Below are positions 27,576 to 35,948 of a stretch of 64,000 nucleotides of DNA, one piece after another; position 1 is the stretch's first letter, and every line of letters begins with the position of its first letter. Position numbers and translations under genes: made by a program. The notes beneath the pieces were generated by a model that worked only from the letters and a program-made list of their open reading frames with translations, searched no databases and was not told the origin of the DNA. Source of the stretch: Lacipirellulaceae bacterium (lineage in GTDB: Bacteria; Planctomycetota; Planctomycetia; Pirellulales; Lacipirellulaceae); the NCBI GenBank assembly GCA_040218535.1, contig JAVJRG010000012.1, positions 992,001-1,056,000 of the forward strand. Direction: 5' to 3'.

Positions 27576-28829
27576 TCAGCTAGCCAACTCAGCCATTGTC
27601 AAAGCCAAAGTTTCCACCCCCGCTTTGATCTGCTCCGGCGAGCTGTATTCGTCACCACGGTGGGACACACCGCCTCGACAAGGAATGAAAATCATTCCCA
27701 TCGGCGCGATACGAGCCATGAACAGCGAGTCGTGATAGGCACGGCTAATCATTTTTTGGTACTCATACCCCAGTGATTCAGTCGCCTTCACCGCAGCCTG
27801 CACAACCGGCCCGCCAGCTTCAGCGGGCGGGTCGGCATTTAAGATCGTACTATTCACCGAAACCCCGCGTCGCTCCGCGATTTCCGCAACGGACCGATCG
27901 ATCGCACGAAGCACCGCATCACGATTCGCCCCATCAATGTCCCGCAGATCGAGCGTGAACCGAATTCGACTGGGGATCGAATTGATCGCTCCTGGATGCA
28001 CATCCAGGCAACCGACCGTTGCCACGATATGAGGGCTTTCATTCGTTAGTGCTTGCGATTCAATCTCTTGAACCAACTCGGCTGCTGCGGCCAAAGCATC
28101 GCGGCGTTTCGGCATCAGAACGGCCCCCGCGTGTCCTCCTTCGCCAGTGACGATGAACTCGGCTGTAGCGGGGGCCGCAATCGCGGTCACAACACCGATG
28201 GGCAGATTGGCGGCTTCCAGCTCGGGACCTTGCTCGATGTGTAGTTCGACGAATGCGCTGTAGTAGTCATCGGAAAGTCTGACGCTCTGAAGCTTGCCCG
28301 AGAAACCGGCTCGCTGGCGCACGACATCGTAATTGTCGCCTTGCTCGTCAGTGAGCGAACACAAGTCGGCAGGCGTCATGGCCCCACTCATCATGCGGCT
28401 TCCTGTGCAGCCGACGCCGAAGCGGGTCGGCTCTTCGGAAGTGAACATCACCACTTCCAGTGAACGTCGCGGCTGGAAGCCAGCACGCTGCAGGCTGCGA
28501 ATCGCTTCTAACCCGCCAAGCACGCCAACAGTTCCGTCATACATGCCTGCGTGGGGAATGGCATCGGTATGCGAGCCGGTTCCCACCGCAGGCAGGTCGG
28601 GCTCGGAACCTTCCCAGCGAGCATACGTGTTACCAATGGCATCAACGCGAACGGTCAGCCCTGCCGCCTCGTAGAGCGATTTCAGATATTCTCGCGCACG
28701 AAGGTCAGTTTCGGTGAAAACAACACGAGTGACGGTTGGCGGTGGTTCCGGACAATCGCTAATCGCCGCTAGCGACTCGAGTTCGCCAACGAGCTTTTCG
28801 ATATCGACTTCGACAGACGGAGCGCTCAC
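27576..28829 (-). CDS. Ureidoglycolate amidohydrolase (M20 family)
   Basis: A 417-residue metallo-amidohydrolase of the M20/AllC family. Metal-binding parts are GTGSHTDAIPHAGMYDG, FTSEEPTRFG, FVELHIEQGPELE and the C-terminal HDSLFMARI. The C-terminal string ISRAYHDSLFMARIAPMGMI, with SHRGDEYSSPEQ, resembles plant ureidoglycolate amidohydrolase and not bacterial allantoate amidohydrolase, so I assign the last ureide step: ureidoglycolate to glyoxylate, CO2 and ammonia. It starts at GTG and overlaps the AllE stop by four bases, so it is coupled to the enzyme that makes its substrate. The assignment from residues alone is inference; the other M20 enzyme here would otherwise compete for it. Confidence 0.8.
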   Translation of the reverse strand: MSAPSVEVDIEKLVGELESLAAISDCPEPPPTVTRVVFTETDLRAREYLKSLYEAAGLTVRVDAIGNTYARWEGSEPDLPAVGTGSHTDAIPHAGMYDGTVGVLGGLEAIRSLQRAGFQPRRSLEVVMFTSEEPTRFGVGCTGSRMMSGAMTPADLCSLTDEQGDNYDVVRQRAGFSGKLQSVRLSDDYYSAFVELHIEQGPELEAANLPIGVVTAIAAPATAEFIVTGEGGHAGAVLMPKRRDALAAAAELVQEIESQALTNESPHIVATVGCLDVHPGAINSIPSRIRFTLDLRDIDGANRDAVLRAIDRSVAEIAERRGVSVNSTILNADPPAEAGGPVVQAAVKATESLGYEYQKMISRAYHDSLFMARIAPMGMIFIPCRGGVSHRGDEYSSPEQIKAGVETLALTMAELAS

Positions 28830-29608
28830 GCCAGCTCACCCTGACTCGCAATCAGCGGATCGCGATGGATGTCCTTGTAGTAAACGTACTGGGCAGGCTC
28901 TTTGCCCATCGCGACGAACCATTGCGGACAGTACGAAGCCATCCAGATCGAATCCCCTTTTGCCACGGGATACCAAGAATCGCCCAAACGGTACACGCCT
29001 TGCCCGGCACACATGTAGAGTCCGTGCTCCATGATGTGAGTTTCGACGAAGGGCAAGGCTGCTCCCGGCTGGTAGGTAAACACGTTGACCGCCATGTCAA
29101 AATTTGGCTCGATAGGCAATAGCGTGGCGAGCATCGCATCCGGGTCCCCCATGAAAGGTTCCGTCGGTGCGTCGCTCAGGCGACCGACGATTCGCTTGGG
29201 AGTATCAAGGCCTGCGAGTGATTCGTAGGGTTTTTCAAAGACCAGGAGTTGGGAATCTTCTTCAGAAATGAGTTCGTAGGTCTCCTCTGGCGGAAGCCAA
29301 GCGAATTCTTCGGGGCCAAGCGCAGAACCGTCCAATGAGGCTTTTCCAGAGAGAACATAGATCAATCGTTGCACGCCGGGGGCTGCTCCGGAAGACTTGC
29401 CTTTGCCATTGATCAGATACTGTGTGAACCTCGGTCCTCCAGCACCGGTGCCCATGACGGGGCTGATGAGTACCACACCCTCGGCCTCTTCCCATCCGAA
29501 GATCGGTGAAGTGACATGACCGTCAGGAGCAATCAAAGCGTGATTCAGTTCAACTCGTGTGCGTGTTTCGCCGAAGACTTGATTCATTTCGTAATGCTCG
29601 GTGGTCAC
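28826..29608 (-). CDS. allE: (S)-ureidoglycine aminohydrolase
   Basis: A 260-residue bicupin that converts ureidoglycine to ureidoglycolate with release of ammonia. The C-terminal cupin has the metal-ligand pattern LPFVETHIMEHGLYMCAGQ and KGDSIWMASYCPQWF, and the tail AQYVYYKDIHRDP is typical of AllE/YlbA. The N-terminal cupin begins FGETRTRVELNHALIAPDGH. It lies between the two M20 hydrolases, 33 bases after the allantoate gene and overlapping the ureidoglycolate gene by four bases, which puts enzymes in pathway order. The start used is GTG 29608; an ATG 7 codons inside is possible. Cytosolic. Confidence 0.9.
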   Translation of the reverse strand: MTTEHYEMNQVFGETRTRVELNHALIAPDGHVTSPIFGWEEAEGVVLISPVMGTGAGGPRFTQYLINGKGKSSGAAPGVQRLIYVLSGKASLDGSALGPEEFAWLPPEETYELISEEDSQLLVFEKPYESLAGLDTPKRIVGRLSDAPTEPFMGDPDAMLATLLPIEPNFDMAVNVFTYQPGAALPFVETHIMEHGLYMCAGQGVYRLGDSWYPVAKGDSIWMASYCPQWFVAMGKEPAQYVYYKDIHRDPLIASQGELA

Positions 29609-29640
29609 AGAACGCCACGGAGAGCGTTCCCTACAGTTGG

Positions 29641-30891
29641 TTACTCAGCGCAACGGGCAAGGCGTTTGACGAAGTGGCTCAAGACATCCAAGGCGACCGC
29701 CACATCGTCACGCTCGACGCGTTCATCAGGATGATGACTAATGCCTCCAGGATGCCGTAAGAACAGCATAGCAATCGGAAAGCACTTTGCCATCATCACG
29801 GCATCGTGACCGGCTCCGCTGGGCAACTCGGTAACGGCATATCCCGTCTCGGCTACCGCTTTGCCTAGCAGGTCACTCAATTGCGAATCCATTGCAACAG
29901 CAGCTTCAGGCGTGTGTTCAAGGACTTCGAACTCGACCCCATCAGCGCTGGCAATACGCTCTCCAAGGGTCAACAACTCGGTGACGGTCTGTTCGCGCAC
30001 TTCGTCTTCCGCGTGACGAACGTCAAGCGATAGCTCCACTCGGCCTGGAATGACATTGGGTGCGTTGGGCATGACCTTCAGGCGGCCAACCGTCGCTCTC
30101 AGACCTTCGACTCGCGTGCCAAGTTCTCGGACGGCGCGGATGAACTCAGCACTACTCACCAGAGCGTCGTGCCTGCCTTGCATGGGGGTCGTCCCGGCGT
30201 GGCCCATCTGTCCGGTGAACGCCAACCGGAGTCGGCTTTGTCCAGCGATAGCGGTTACCAGTCCTACCGGTGAGCCACACGACTCTAACAGGGGGCCCTG
30301 TTCCAGATGCGGTTCGATGAACCCGATCACCTCTTCAGTGCTGTAAGCCGCGTCACCTAAACAATCGGGTGCGAGGCCAAACTCAACAATCGCCTCGCGT
30401 AGCGTGGTTCCCTCAGCATCAACACGCTCCAGCCACTCAGTCTCAAAGCGTCCGGCTACCGCGCTACTGCCAAGGTACGGCTTGCTGAACCGCACCCCCT
30501 CTTCTTCGCTGAATCCAATGATGTCGAGATGGAAGGGGAGATTCACACCTTCGAGCGCTTCAATCAATGCTAAGCCGAGCAGCACGCCCAACACGCCGTC
30601 GTAGCGACCACCCCCGGGCACTGAATCGAGATGCGATCCGAGCAGCAAAGTCCTTGGAGACTCGCCAGCAGTGATTGATTGGCCCTCAAGACGCCCGATG
30701 AGGTTCCCCGCATTATCGATGCGCGTCGACAGACCAGCGGACCGCATCCAAGCGGCGAGTCGATCATGCACATCATGCATGGGCTTAGAGAGAAATCGTC
30801 GTGTGATCTGGCCCGGCTCTTCCGAACAGTGCCCAAGTTCATCGCACCGCGCCATGACAAGATCGGCTAAGGCAACGGTCTGCGGGCTCAT
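29641..30891 (-). CDS. allC: Allantoate amidohydrolase
   Basis: A 416-residue M20-family amidohydrolase that should hydrolyse allantoate to ureidoglycine, CO2 and ammonia. Metal ligands appear in LLGSHLDSVPGGGRYDG, FSEEEGVRFSKPY and GFIEPHLEQGPLLES, and the C-terminal LPSGAGHDAVMMAK and HPGGISHHPDERV strings are those of allantoate amidohydrolases and N-carbamoyl amino acid hydrolases. It is the first gene of the minus-strand unit, divergent from xdhA across about 230 bases containing a palindrome. Hydantoinase-linked N-carbamoylase is the family alternative, but the genes around it favour allantoate. Confidence 0.88.
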   Translation of the reverse strand: MSPQTVALADLVMARCDELGHCSEEPGQITRRFLSKPMHDVHDRLAAWMRSAGLSTRIDNAGNLIGRLEGQSITAGESPRTLLLGSHLDSVPGGGRYDGVLGVLLGLALIEALEGVNLPFHLDIIGFSEEEGVRFSKPYLGSSAVAGRFETEWLERVDAEGTTLREAIVEFGLAPDCLGDAAYSTEEVIGFIEPHLEQGPLLESCGSPVGLVTAIAGQSRLRLAFTGQMGHAGTTPMQGRHDALVSSAEFIRAVRELGTRVEGLRATVGRLKVMPNAPNVIPGRVELSLDVRHAEDEVREQTVTELLTLGERIASADGVEFEVLEHTPEAAVAMDSQLSDLLGKAVAETGYAVTELPSGAGHDAVMMAKCFPIAMLFLRHPGGISHHPDERVERDDVAVALDVLSHFVKRLARCAE

Positions 30892-30990
30892 GGGTGGTTC
30901 TCAGAGTTTCAGTGCAGGGAATAGATACCCGGCAGTGATTCCCCTCTGCCAAAGTTTTCATTCTTCTAGGATATGGTTATAGTGGTGAAT

Positions 30991-31013
30991 GTAGAGGATT
31001 TCGTGTCCTCTAC
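30991..31013. promoter_or_regulatory. Perfect palindrome, possible operator of the purine genes
   Basis: GTAGAGGA (30991-30998) and TCCTCTAC (31006-31013) are perfectly complementary around a 7-base spacer, in the middle of the divergent allC/xdhA promoter region (100 bases before allC, 106 before xdhA). An 8-bp dyad in this position suits a dimeric repressor or activator controlling both directions. A transcript hairpin is the alternative. No regulator gene is nearby. Confidence 0.45.
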
Positions 31014-31118
31014 CAGGGCCTGCGGATGGTATCCGGGAGCTGAGGCGGTCATTGCAAAGAAACTATTGTGCTTGAAGCCTGAAGGCGTTCGGCCCTAACA
31101 GTTGGATTTACCACTGTC

Positions 31119-32612
31119 ATGCGAGACCATCTCGTTTTTTTCATCAATGGCACGCGACACGAAGTTCGTGGTCAGGCTGCGGCTTTAACGCTTTCGGATT
31201 ACCTTCGCGACGATCTGCGGCTAACCGGTACGAAAATCGTTTGCGCCGAGGGTGACTGCGGCGCTTGCTCAGTTCTTGTGGGCTCGCCGGACGAATCGCA
31301 TGAGCGGTTTGACTACCAGTCGATTGATGCTTGCATTGCCTTCATCTACCAGATGGACCGCAAGCACATTGTTACCGCTGAAGGTTTGCAGCGTGATGAC
31401 CAACTGACGGAAGTTCAATCGGCCATGGTTGATTGCCACGGCAGCCAGTGCGGATTCTGCACGCCGGGGTTCGTCGTGACGATGCATGGCCTCTGCGAAG
31501 AACAACGCAATGTGACTGGACAACTCACCGAAGATGAGCTTCGGCTTGGTCTCTCGGGCAACCTCTGCCGTTGTACGGGGTACTCACAAATCATCAACGC
31601 GGGACAGGCCTTTGATCCCTCCACGGTAGAGAGTATTGCTGATCGTTACGACACGGCATCAATGCTGTCAGAATTCAAGTCGCTGGGGGCGGAGATAGTC
31701 CACGTTAATCCGCCGACGTCGGTCGAAGCCAACGGTCATGCAATCCGACAGGCTCCTCCTGAAATCTACTTGCCAACAACGCTTGAGGAGCTTCTCACTC
31801 GCCGCGCGGATCGACCTGAGGCAACGCTCGTGAGCGGCGCGACGGACTTGGGCGTGCAGCACAACCATGGCAAGATTTCGCCTCGCGATATTCTGTTTAC
31901 CAAGAGCGTCGCCGAGCTGAACCAGTTGGAAGTCATCGACGGCAACCTCGTGATCGGTGCTGCGGTGACTTGGGCGGAGATTGAAGCCTTCTCACGGGAA
32001 GAACTCCCCGAGTACTACGACATCATCACGCGCTTTGGCAGCCCGCAGATTCGCCACGCGGGCACGCTGGTCGGCAATTTGGCCAATGCTTCGCCGATTG
32101 CTGACTCGATACCGTTCCACTATGTCGCCGAGTCAACGCTCCGTTTGGCGAGCGTTCGTGGCGAACGGGAAGTTCCAATCCAGCAATTCTACTTAGGTTA
32201 CAAACAGCTCGATCTTCAGCCAGACGAAGTGATTGTGAGCGTCAGTACCCCTTTGCCAAAGGAAACGATACGGCTGAAGCTTTACAAAATCTCAAAACGT
32301 CGTGACATGGACATCAGCACGGTCACCTTGGCATTTTGGTTGGAGATGGACGGCGATACGGTCCGCGAAGCCTGCCTTGCAACGGGTGGCGTTGGTCCGA
32401 CAGTCGTCCGATTGCCGCTGGCCGAAGAACTCATCGAAGGAAAGCCGCTGGACCTTGAGGCGATGCGTTCGGCAGGACGAAAAGCACGGGAAGAAATCTC
32501 GCCGATCTCCGACGTGCGTGGGAGTGCGGACTATCGATTGCAACTGGTCGAGAACCTGTTCGCGAAATGCTACTACGATCTTTCGCCTTCGACTCGTGTG
32601 GAGGTTGCCTAG
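31119..32612 (+). CDS. xdhA: Xanthine dehydrogenase small subunit (FeS and FAD)
   Basis: A 497-residue subunit that takes electrons from the molybdenum centre to NAD. The N-terminal [2Fe-2S] domain has CAEGDCGACSVLVG and the second [2Fe-2S] domain has CGFCTPGFVVTMHGL and CRCTGYSQIINA, eight cysteines in all. The C-terminal two thirds are the FAD domain (LPTTLEELLTRR, VSGATDLGVQHNHGK, GSPQIRHAGTLVGNLANASP). Fusion of the FeS and FAD domains is the XdhA arrangement. The stop codon is one base before the start of the large subunit gene, so the two are in one operon with xdhC. Confidence 0.95.
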   Translation: MRDHLVFFINGTRHEVRGQAAALTLSDYLRDDLRLTGTKIVCAEGDCGACSVLVGSPDESHERFDYQSIDACIAFIYQMDRKHIVTAEGLQRDDQLTEVQSAMVDCHGSQCGFCTPGFVVTMHGLCEEQRNVTGQLTEDELRLGLSGNLCRCTGYSQIINAGQAFDPSTVESIADRYDTASMLSEFKSLGAEIVHVNPPTSVEANGHAIRQAPPEIYLPTTLEELLTRRADRPEATLVSGATDLGVQHNHGKISPRDILFTKSVAELNQLEVIDGNLVIGAAVTWAEIEAFSREELPEYYDIITRFGSPQIRHAGTLVGNLANASPIADSIPFHYVAESTLRLASVRGEREVPIQQFYLGYKQLDLQPDEVIVSVSTPLPKETIRLKLYKISKRRDMDISTVTLAFWLEMDGDTVREACLATGGVGPTVVRLPLAEELIEGKPLDLEAMRSAGRKAREEISPISDVRGSADYRLQLVENLFAKCYYDLSPSTRVEVA

Positions 32613-32613
32613 G

Positions 32614-34971
32614 ATGCCATCCGTCGGAAAAGCTCTGCCGCACGATTCTGCTACTGGTCACGTTACTGGTGGGGCTCGTTACATTGACGATTTGCCGCGG
32701 CTAGCTGGAGAGTTGTGCATTGAGCTGGTTGGCGCCCCTGTGTCAGCAGGCAAGCTCGGTAGCATCGATTTCGCGAAGGCACGCGAGCTTCCCGGCGTCG
32801 TTTGTATTCTGACGCATGAAGACCTTAAGGTACCAAACCACTTTGGACCGATTTTTCCTGATGAGCCCTTCTTAGTTGATGACGAGATCGCTTACTTGGG
32901 CCAGCCCGTAGCGATTGTCGCTGCGGAGAATCCGCGGGCTGCCAAACAAGCCCGAGATGCTGTCGAGATCGAATGTCAAGCGACGACTCCCATTCTCACG
33001 ATTGAGCAAGCTCGCGATGCGGATTCTCTCATCGGTCCCGAATTGAAGATCGCAACCGTCAGTCAAGAAGAGATTGAGGATACATTCGAATCAGCACCAC
33101 ATACCCTCAGCGGCCAATTTCACTCTCAAGGGCAAGAGCAGTTCTACTTCGAGACCCAAGCTGCTATCGCTCAGCCGGGCGAAGCCGAGGATGTGAAAGT
33201 CATTTCCTCGACGCAGAACCCCACCGAGACGCAAGCGGTGGTTGCCGAGGCGCTTGGGCTGAAGTTCCACCAAGTGGTCTGCGAGTGCATTCGCATGGGA
33301 GGCGGCTTCGGAGGTAAGGAGACGCAGTCCGCGCTCACGGCTGTCGCCGTTGCTTTGGTCGCTCAGCAAACAGGTCGCCCAGCCCGGCTTGTCCTAGAAC
33401 GCAGTGTCGATATGCAGATCACTGGTAAAAGGCACGAGTACCTCTCCGATTATCGCGTTGCTTTCAACAAGCAGGGTCGACTGCTGGCTGCGGAGTTTCA
33501 GTTCTACTCGAATGGGGGAGCGTTTGCCGATCTTTCAACGGCCGTGCTGGAGCGAACGATGCTTCACGCGGAAAACGCTTATCACATTCCGCAGATGCGC
33601 GTGACCGGCCAAGTTTGCCGAACGAACCTACCGCCGAACACCGCCTTCCGTGGCTTTGGCGGACCGCAGGGAATCGCAGTGATTGAAAGTTGCCTGCAAG
33701 ATATCGCTCGTGTCGTCGAACGCGATGCCTTGGAAGTGCGAAGAGAAAATCTCTATCGCGACGGGGACCCCGAGCGAAGTGTGACCCATTACGGTCAGAT
33801 TGTTCGGGACCATGTTCTGGAGGAAACGTTTGACCAACTCGCCGCAAGTTCCGATTATCAACGGCGGCTTGACGCGGTGAACAAATTTAACGAGACGAGT
33901 CCGACGCATCTGAAGGGAATCGCCATTTCAGCGGTAAAGTTTGGCATCTCGTTCACGTCGAAGTTTCTCAATCAGGCGAATGCCCTGGTCAACGTCTACA
34001 CCGACGGTACCGTTCAAGTCTCCACTGGCGGCACGGAGATGGGGCAAGGCTTGAACACCAAGATTCGCCAAGTTGTCGCCGATGAGTTTGGCTTGCCACC
34101 AGACGACGTACGACTGATGGTGACCTCGACCGAGAAAAACAACAACACGTCGCCCACTGCTGCCAGCGCGGGAACGGATCTCAATGGTGCCGCGGCAGTA
34201 GATGCTTGTCAGAAGATCAAGGCGAACATGGTGGCGTTTGCCGCGGAGTTGCTGGCAAATGTCGAGCTGGGTTACTCGCCTTCGCCAGCACACATTCGCA
34301 TTGATGGCGGCTATGTTTTCGATACGCGTAATCCCGATCCGACTTGTCGGATCGCATTCCCTGACTTCTGCGCACGTGCCCGTCGCGAGCGTGTCGATCT
34401 CGGTGCCCGTGGCTTCTACGCAACGCCTGGTGTGGATTACAACCGTGAGACAGGCCGTGGCAACCCGTTCTTCTATTACACCACGGGGGCAGCAATCGCT
34501 GAGGTCACGATTGACCGCTTCACGGGCGAACTCGTTTTTGACCGGGCCGATCTGCTGATGGATGTCGGCAAGATGATTAATCCAGGCATTGATCGCGGAC
34601 AAGTGATCGGCGGCTTCATTCAAGGCGTCGGCTGGGTGACTAACGAAGACCTGCGTTACGAGGAAGACGGACGGCTACTTTCCACCGGCCCGACCACCTA
34701 TAAAATCCCCAACGTGACTGACCTGCCTCGTGAGTTCAACGTGAACTTCATTGAAAACGCGAAACACACGAAGAACATTCGTCGCAGCAAGGCAGTAGGT
34801 GAACCGCCGTTGATGCTTGGTGTCTGTGTTTGGATGGCAGCGAAGCACGCCCTCTCATTTCTTAGTAATGAGGAGCCGGTGAAGCTCTCAATTCCTGCAA
34901 CGGGTGAAGAACTTCTCATGCGCATGACGGAGATGACTTCCTCGGTTGCTCAAGAGCCCTCTCCTGCGTGA
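32614..34971 (+). CDS. xdhB: Xanthine dehydrogenase molybdopterin subunit
   Basis: A 785-residue catalytic subunit that hydroxylates hypoxanthine and xanthine to urate at a molybdenum-cytosine or molybdopterin centre. The start is ATG 32614 with GGAGG eight bases ahead; the frame is open further upstream inside xdhA, but those codons overlap coding sequence. Signatures: EQFYFETQAAIA, CIRMGGGFGGKETQ, LPPNTAFRGFGGPQG, TEMGQGLNTKIRQV, SAGTDLNGAAA and the KAVGEPPLML string with the catalytic Glu. The subunit lies between xdhA and xdhC, in the order seen in many bacteria. Confidence 0.95.
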   Translation: MPSVGKALPHDSATGHVTGGARYIDDLPRLAGELCIELVGAPVSAGKLGSIDFAKARELPGVVCILTHEDLKVPNHFGPIFPDEPFLVDDEIAYLGQPVAIVAAENPRAAKQARDAVEIECQATTPILTIEQARDADSLIGPELKIATVSQEEIEDTFESAPHTLSGQFHSQGQEQFYFETQAAIAQPGEAEDVKVISSTQNPTETQAVVAEALGLKFHQVVCECIRMGGGFGGKETQSALTAVAVALVAQQTGRPARLVLERSVDMQITGKRHEYLSDYRVAFNKQGRLLAAEFQFYSNGGAFADLSTAVLERTMLHAENAYHIPQMRVTGQVCRTNLPPNTAFRGFGGPQGIAVIESCLQDIARVVERDALEVRRENLYRDGDPERSVTHYGQIVRDHVLEETFDQLAASSDYQRRLDAVNKFNETSPTHLKGIAISAVKFGISFTSKFLNQANALVNVYTDGTVQVSTGGTEMGQGLNTKIRQVVADEFGLPPDDVRLMVTSTEKNNNTSPTAASAGTDLNGAAAVDACQKIKANMVAFAAELLANVELGYSPSPAHIRIDGGYVFDTRNPDPTCRIAFPDFCARARRERVDLGARGFYATPGVDYNRETGRGNPFFYYTTGAAIAEVTIDRFTGELVFDRADLLMDVGKMINPGIDRGQVIGGFIQGVGWVTNEDLRYEEDGRLLSTGPTTYKIPNVTDLPREFNVNFIENAKHTKNIRRSKAVGEPPLMLGVCVWMAAKHALSFLSNEEPVKLSIPATGEELLMRMTEMTSSVAQEPSPA

Positions 34972-34981
34972 GTGCCTTGGA

Positions 34982-35770
34982 ATGCGAGATCAAGATTTCC
35001 TCAGTCGCTGTGAAGAGCTTACTGCCGCAGGAACGCCCTACGTTCAAGTCACGCTGGTGGAAGCCACAGGCTCAACGCCACAGGACGTCGGCGCACGCAT
35101 GCTCGTCACGGCAGAAGGGCTGGCAGGCGGAACCGTCGGCGGGGGACGCATCGAGGCAAAGGCCATCGAGCAAGCTCAAACCGCCTTGCGAGAGAAGGCC
35201 GAGCCGACTCTCGTCGATTGGAGCCTCAAAGCCGACGTGGGAATGACCTGTGGCGGTCGAGTGAAGCTCTTCTTCCAGAGCTTTGCCGTGGCGAGCTGGG
35301 AGGTTGTCGTTTTTGGCGCGGGTCATGTTGCCCAGGCACTAACGCGGTTGCTCATCACCTTGCCGGCCTGTCGCGTCACGTGCATCGATCCTCGGAGTGA
35401 ATGGCTAGCGAAACTGCCAGAAGGTGTACTTACCAAAGAAACTGAGAATCCTGCTGACGAAGTCGGTACACTTCCCGAGGAGACCTTCGTTCTCTGCATG
35501 ACGCGCGGTCACAGCAGCGACCTGCCCGTCTTGAAAGCGATCTTCGAGACGAATCGACAGTTTCCATTCCTAGGAGTTATCGGCAGCAAGGCGAAAGCTA
35601 CCGTCCTTCGCAAAGAACTTCTTGAGGCGGGCATCTCCGCCGAGCGAGTACAATTCCACTGCCCAGTCGGATTGCCCATTGGTTCCAACCACCCGGCGGA
35701 AATCGCGGTGAGTATTGTGGCGCAACTCCTTGAGGTTCGCGATCAATTGAACCACGAATTGCACGAATAA
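34982..35770 (+). CDS. xdhC: XdhC, molybdenum cofactor insertion protein
   Basis: A 262-residue accessory protein that binds, sulfurates and inserts the molybdenum cofactor into XdhB. Characteristic strings are GGTVGGGRIEAKAIEQA, MTCGGRVKLFFQS with the conserved Cys, the Rossmann start VVVFGAGHVAQAL, GVIGSKAKATVLRKEL and HCPVGLPIGSNHPAEIAVSI. It starts at ATG 34982, 10 bases after xdhB, with only a weak ribosome-binding site. Its last six residues and stop (NHELHE) are encoded by a dispersed-looking palindromic repeat that continues into the intergenic region, so the C-terminus was probably altered by repeat insertion. Confidence 0.92.
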   Translation: MRDQDFLSRCEELTAAGTPYVQVTLVEATGSTPQDVGARMLVTAEGLAGGTVGGGRIEAKAIEQAQTALREKAEPTLVDWSLKADVGMTCGGRVKLFFQSFAVASWEVVVFGAGHVAQALTRLLITLPACRVTCIDPRSEWLAKLPEGVLTKETENPADEVGTLPEETFVLCMTRGHSSDLPVLKAIFETNRQFPFLGVIGSKAKATVLRKELLEAGISAERVQFHCPVGLPIGSNHPAEIAVSIVAQLLEVRDQLNHELHE

Positions 35771-35835
35771 TTATCGATTGATTTTTTATCGACGAATTCT
35801 CAACCCATTCGTGTAATTCGTGAGTATTCGTGGTT
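35750..35835. repeat. Palindromic repeat overlapping the end of xdhC
   Basis: Arm AACCACGAATTGCACGAAT (35750-35768) is largely complementary to the arm ATTCGTGTAATTCGTGAGT continuing to ATTCGTGGTT (35807-35835). Sequences of the ACCACGAATTACACGAAT type are common dispersed repeats in planctomycetes and other bacteria. The centre holds a small TCGAT/ATCGA hairpin with a T6 run (35782-35787). Confidence 0.6.
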
Positions 35836-35948
35836 AAAAAACTATCGCGCGAATGATAGCAATTGCTGCTTGTTCCCTACCGGTAGACCTTTGTGTTGGG
35901 CGTGCTTTAACATGTTCGGTAGGCACGTAACAGCGAAGGCAGTGATTG

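Noticed and set aside
27468-27776. 102-codon plus-strand frame overlapping the amidohydrolase
   Set aside because: It is formed by the palindromic element and the reverse of a conserved coding sequence.
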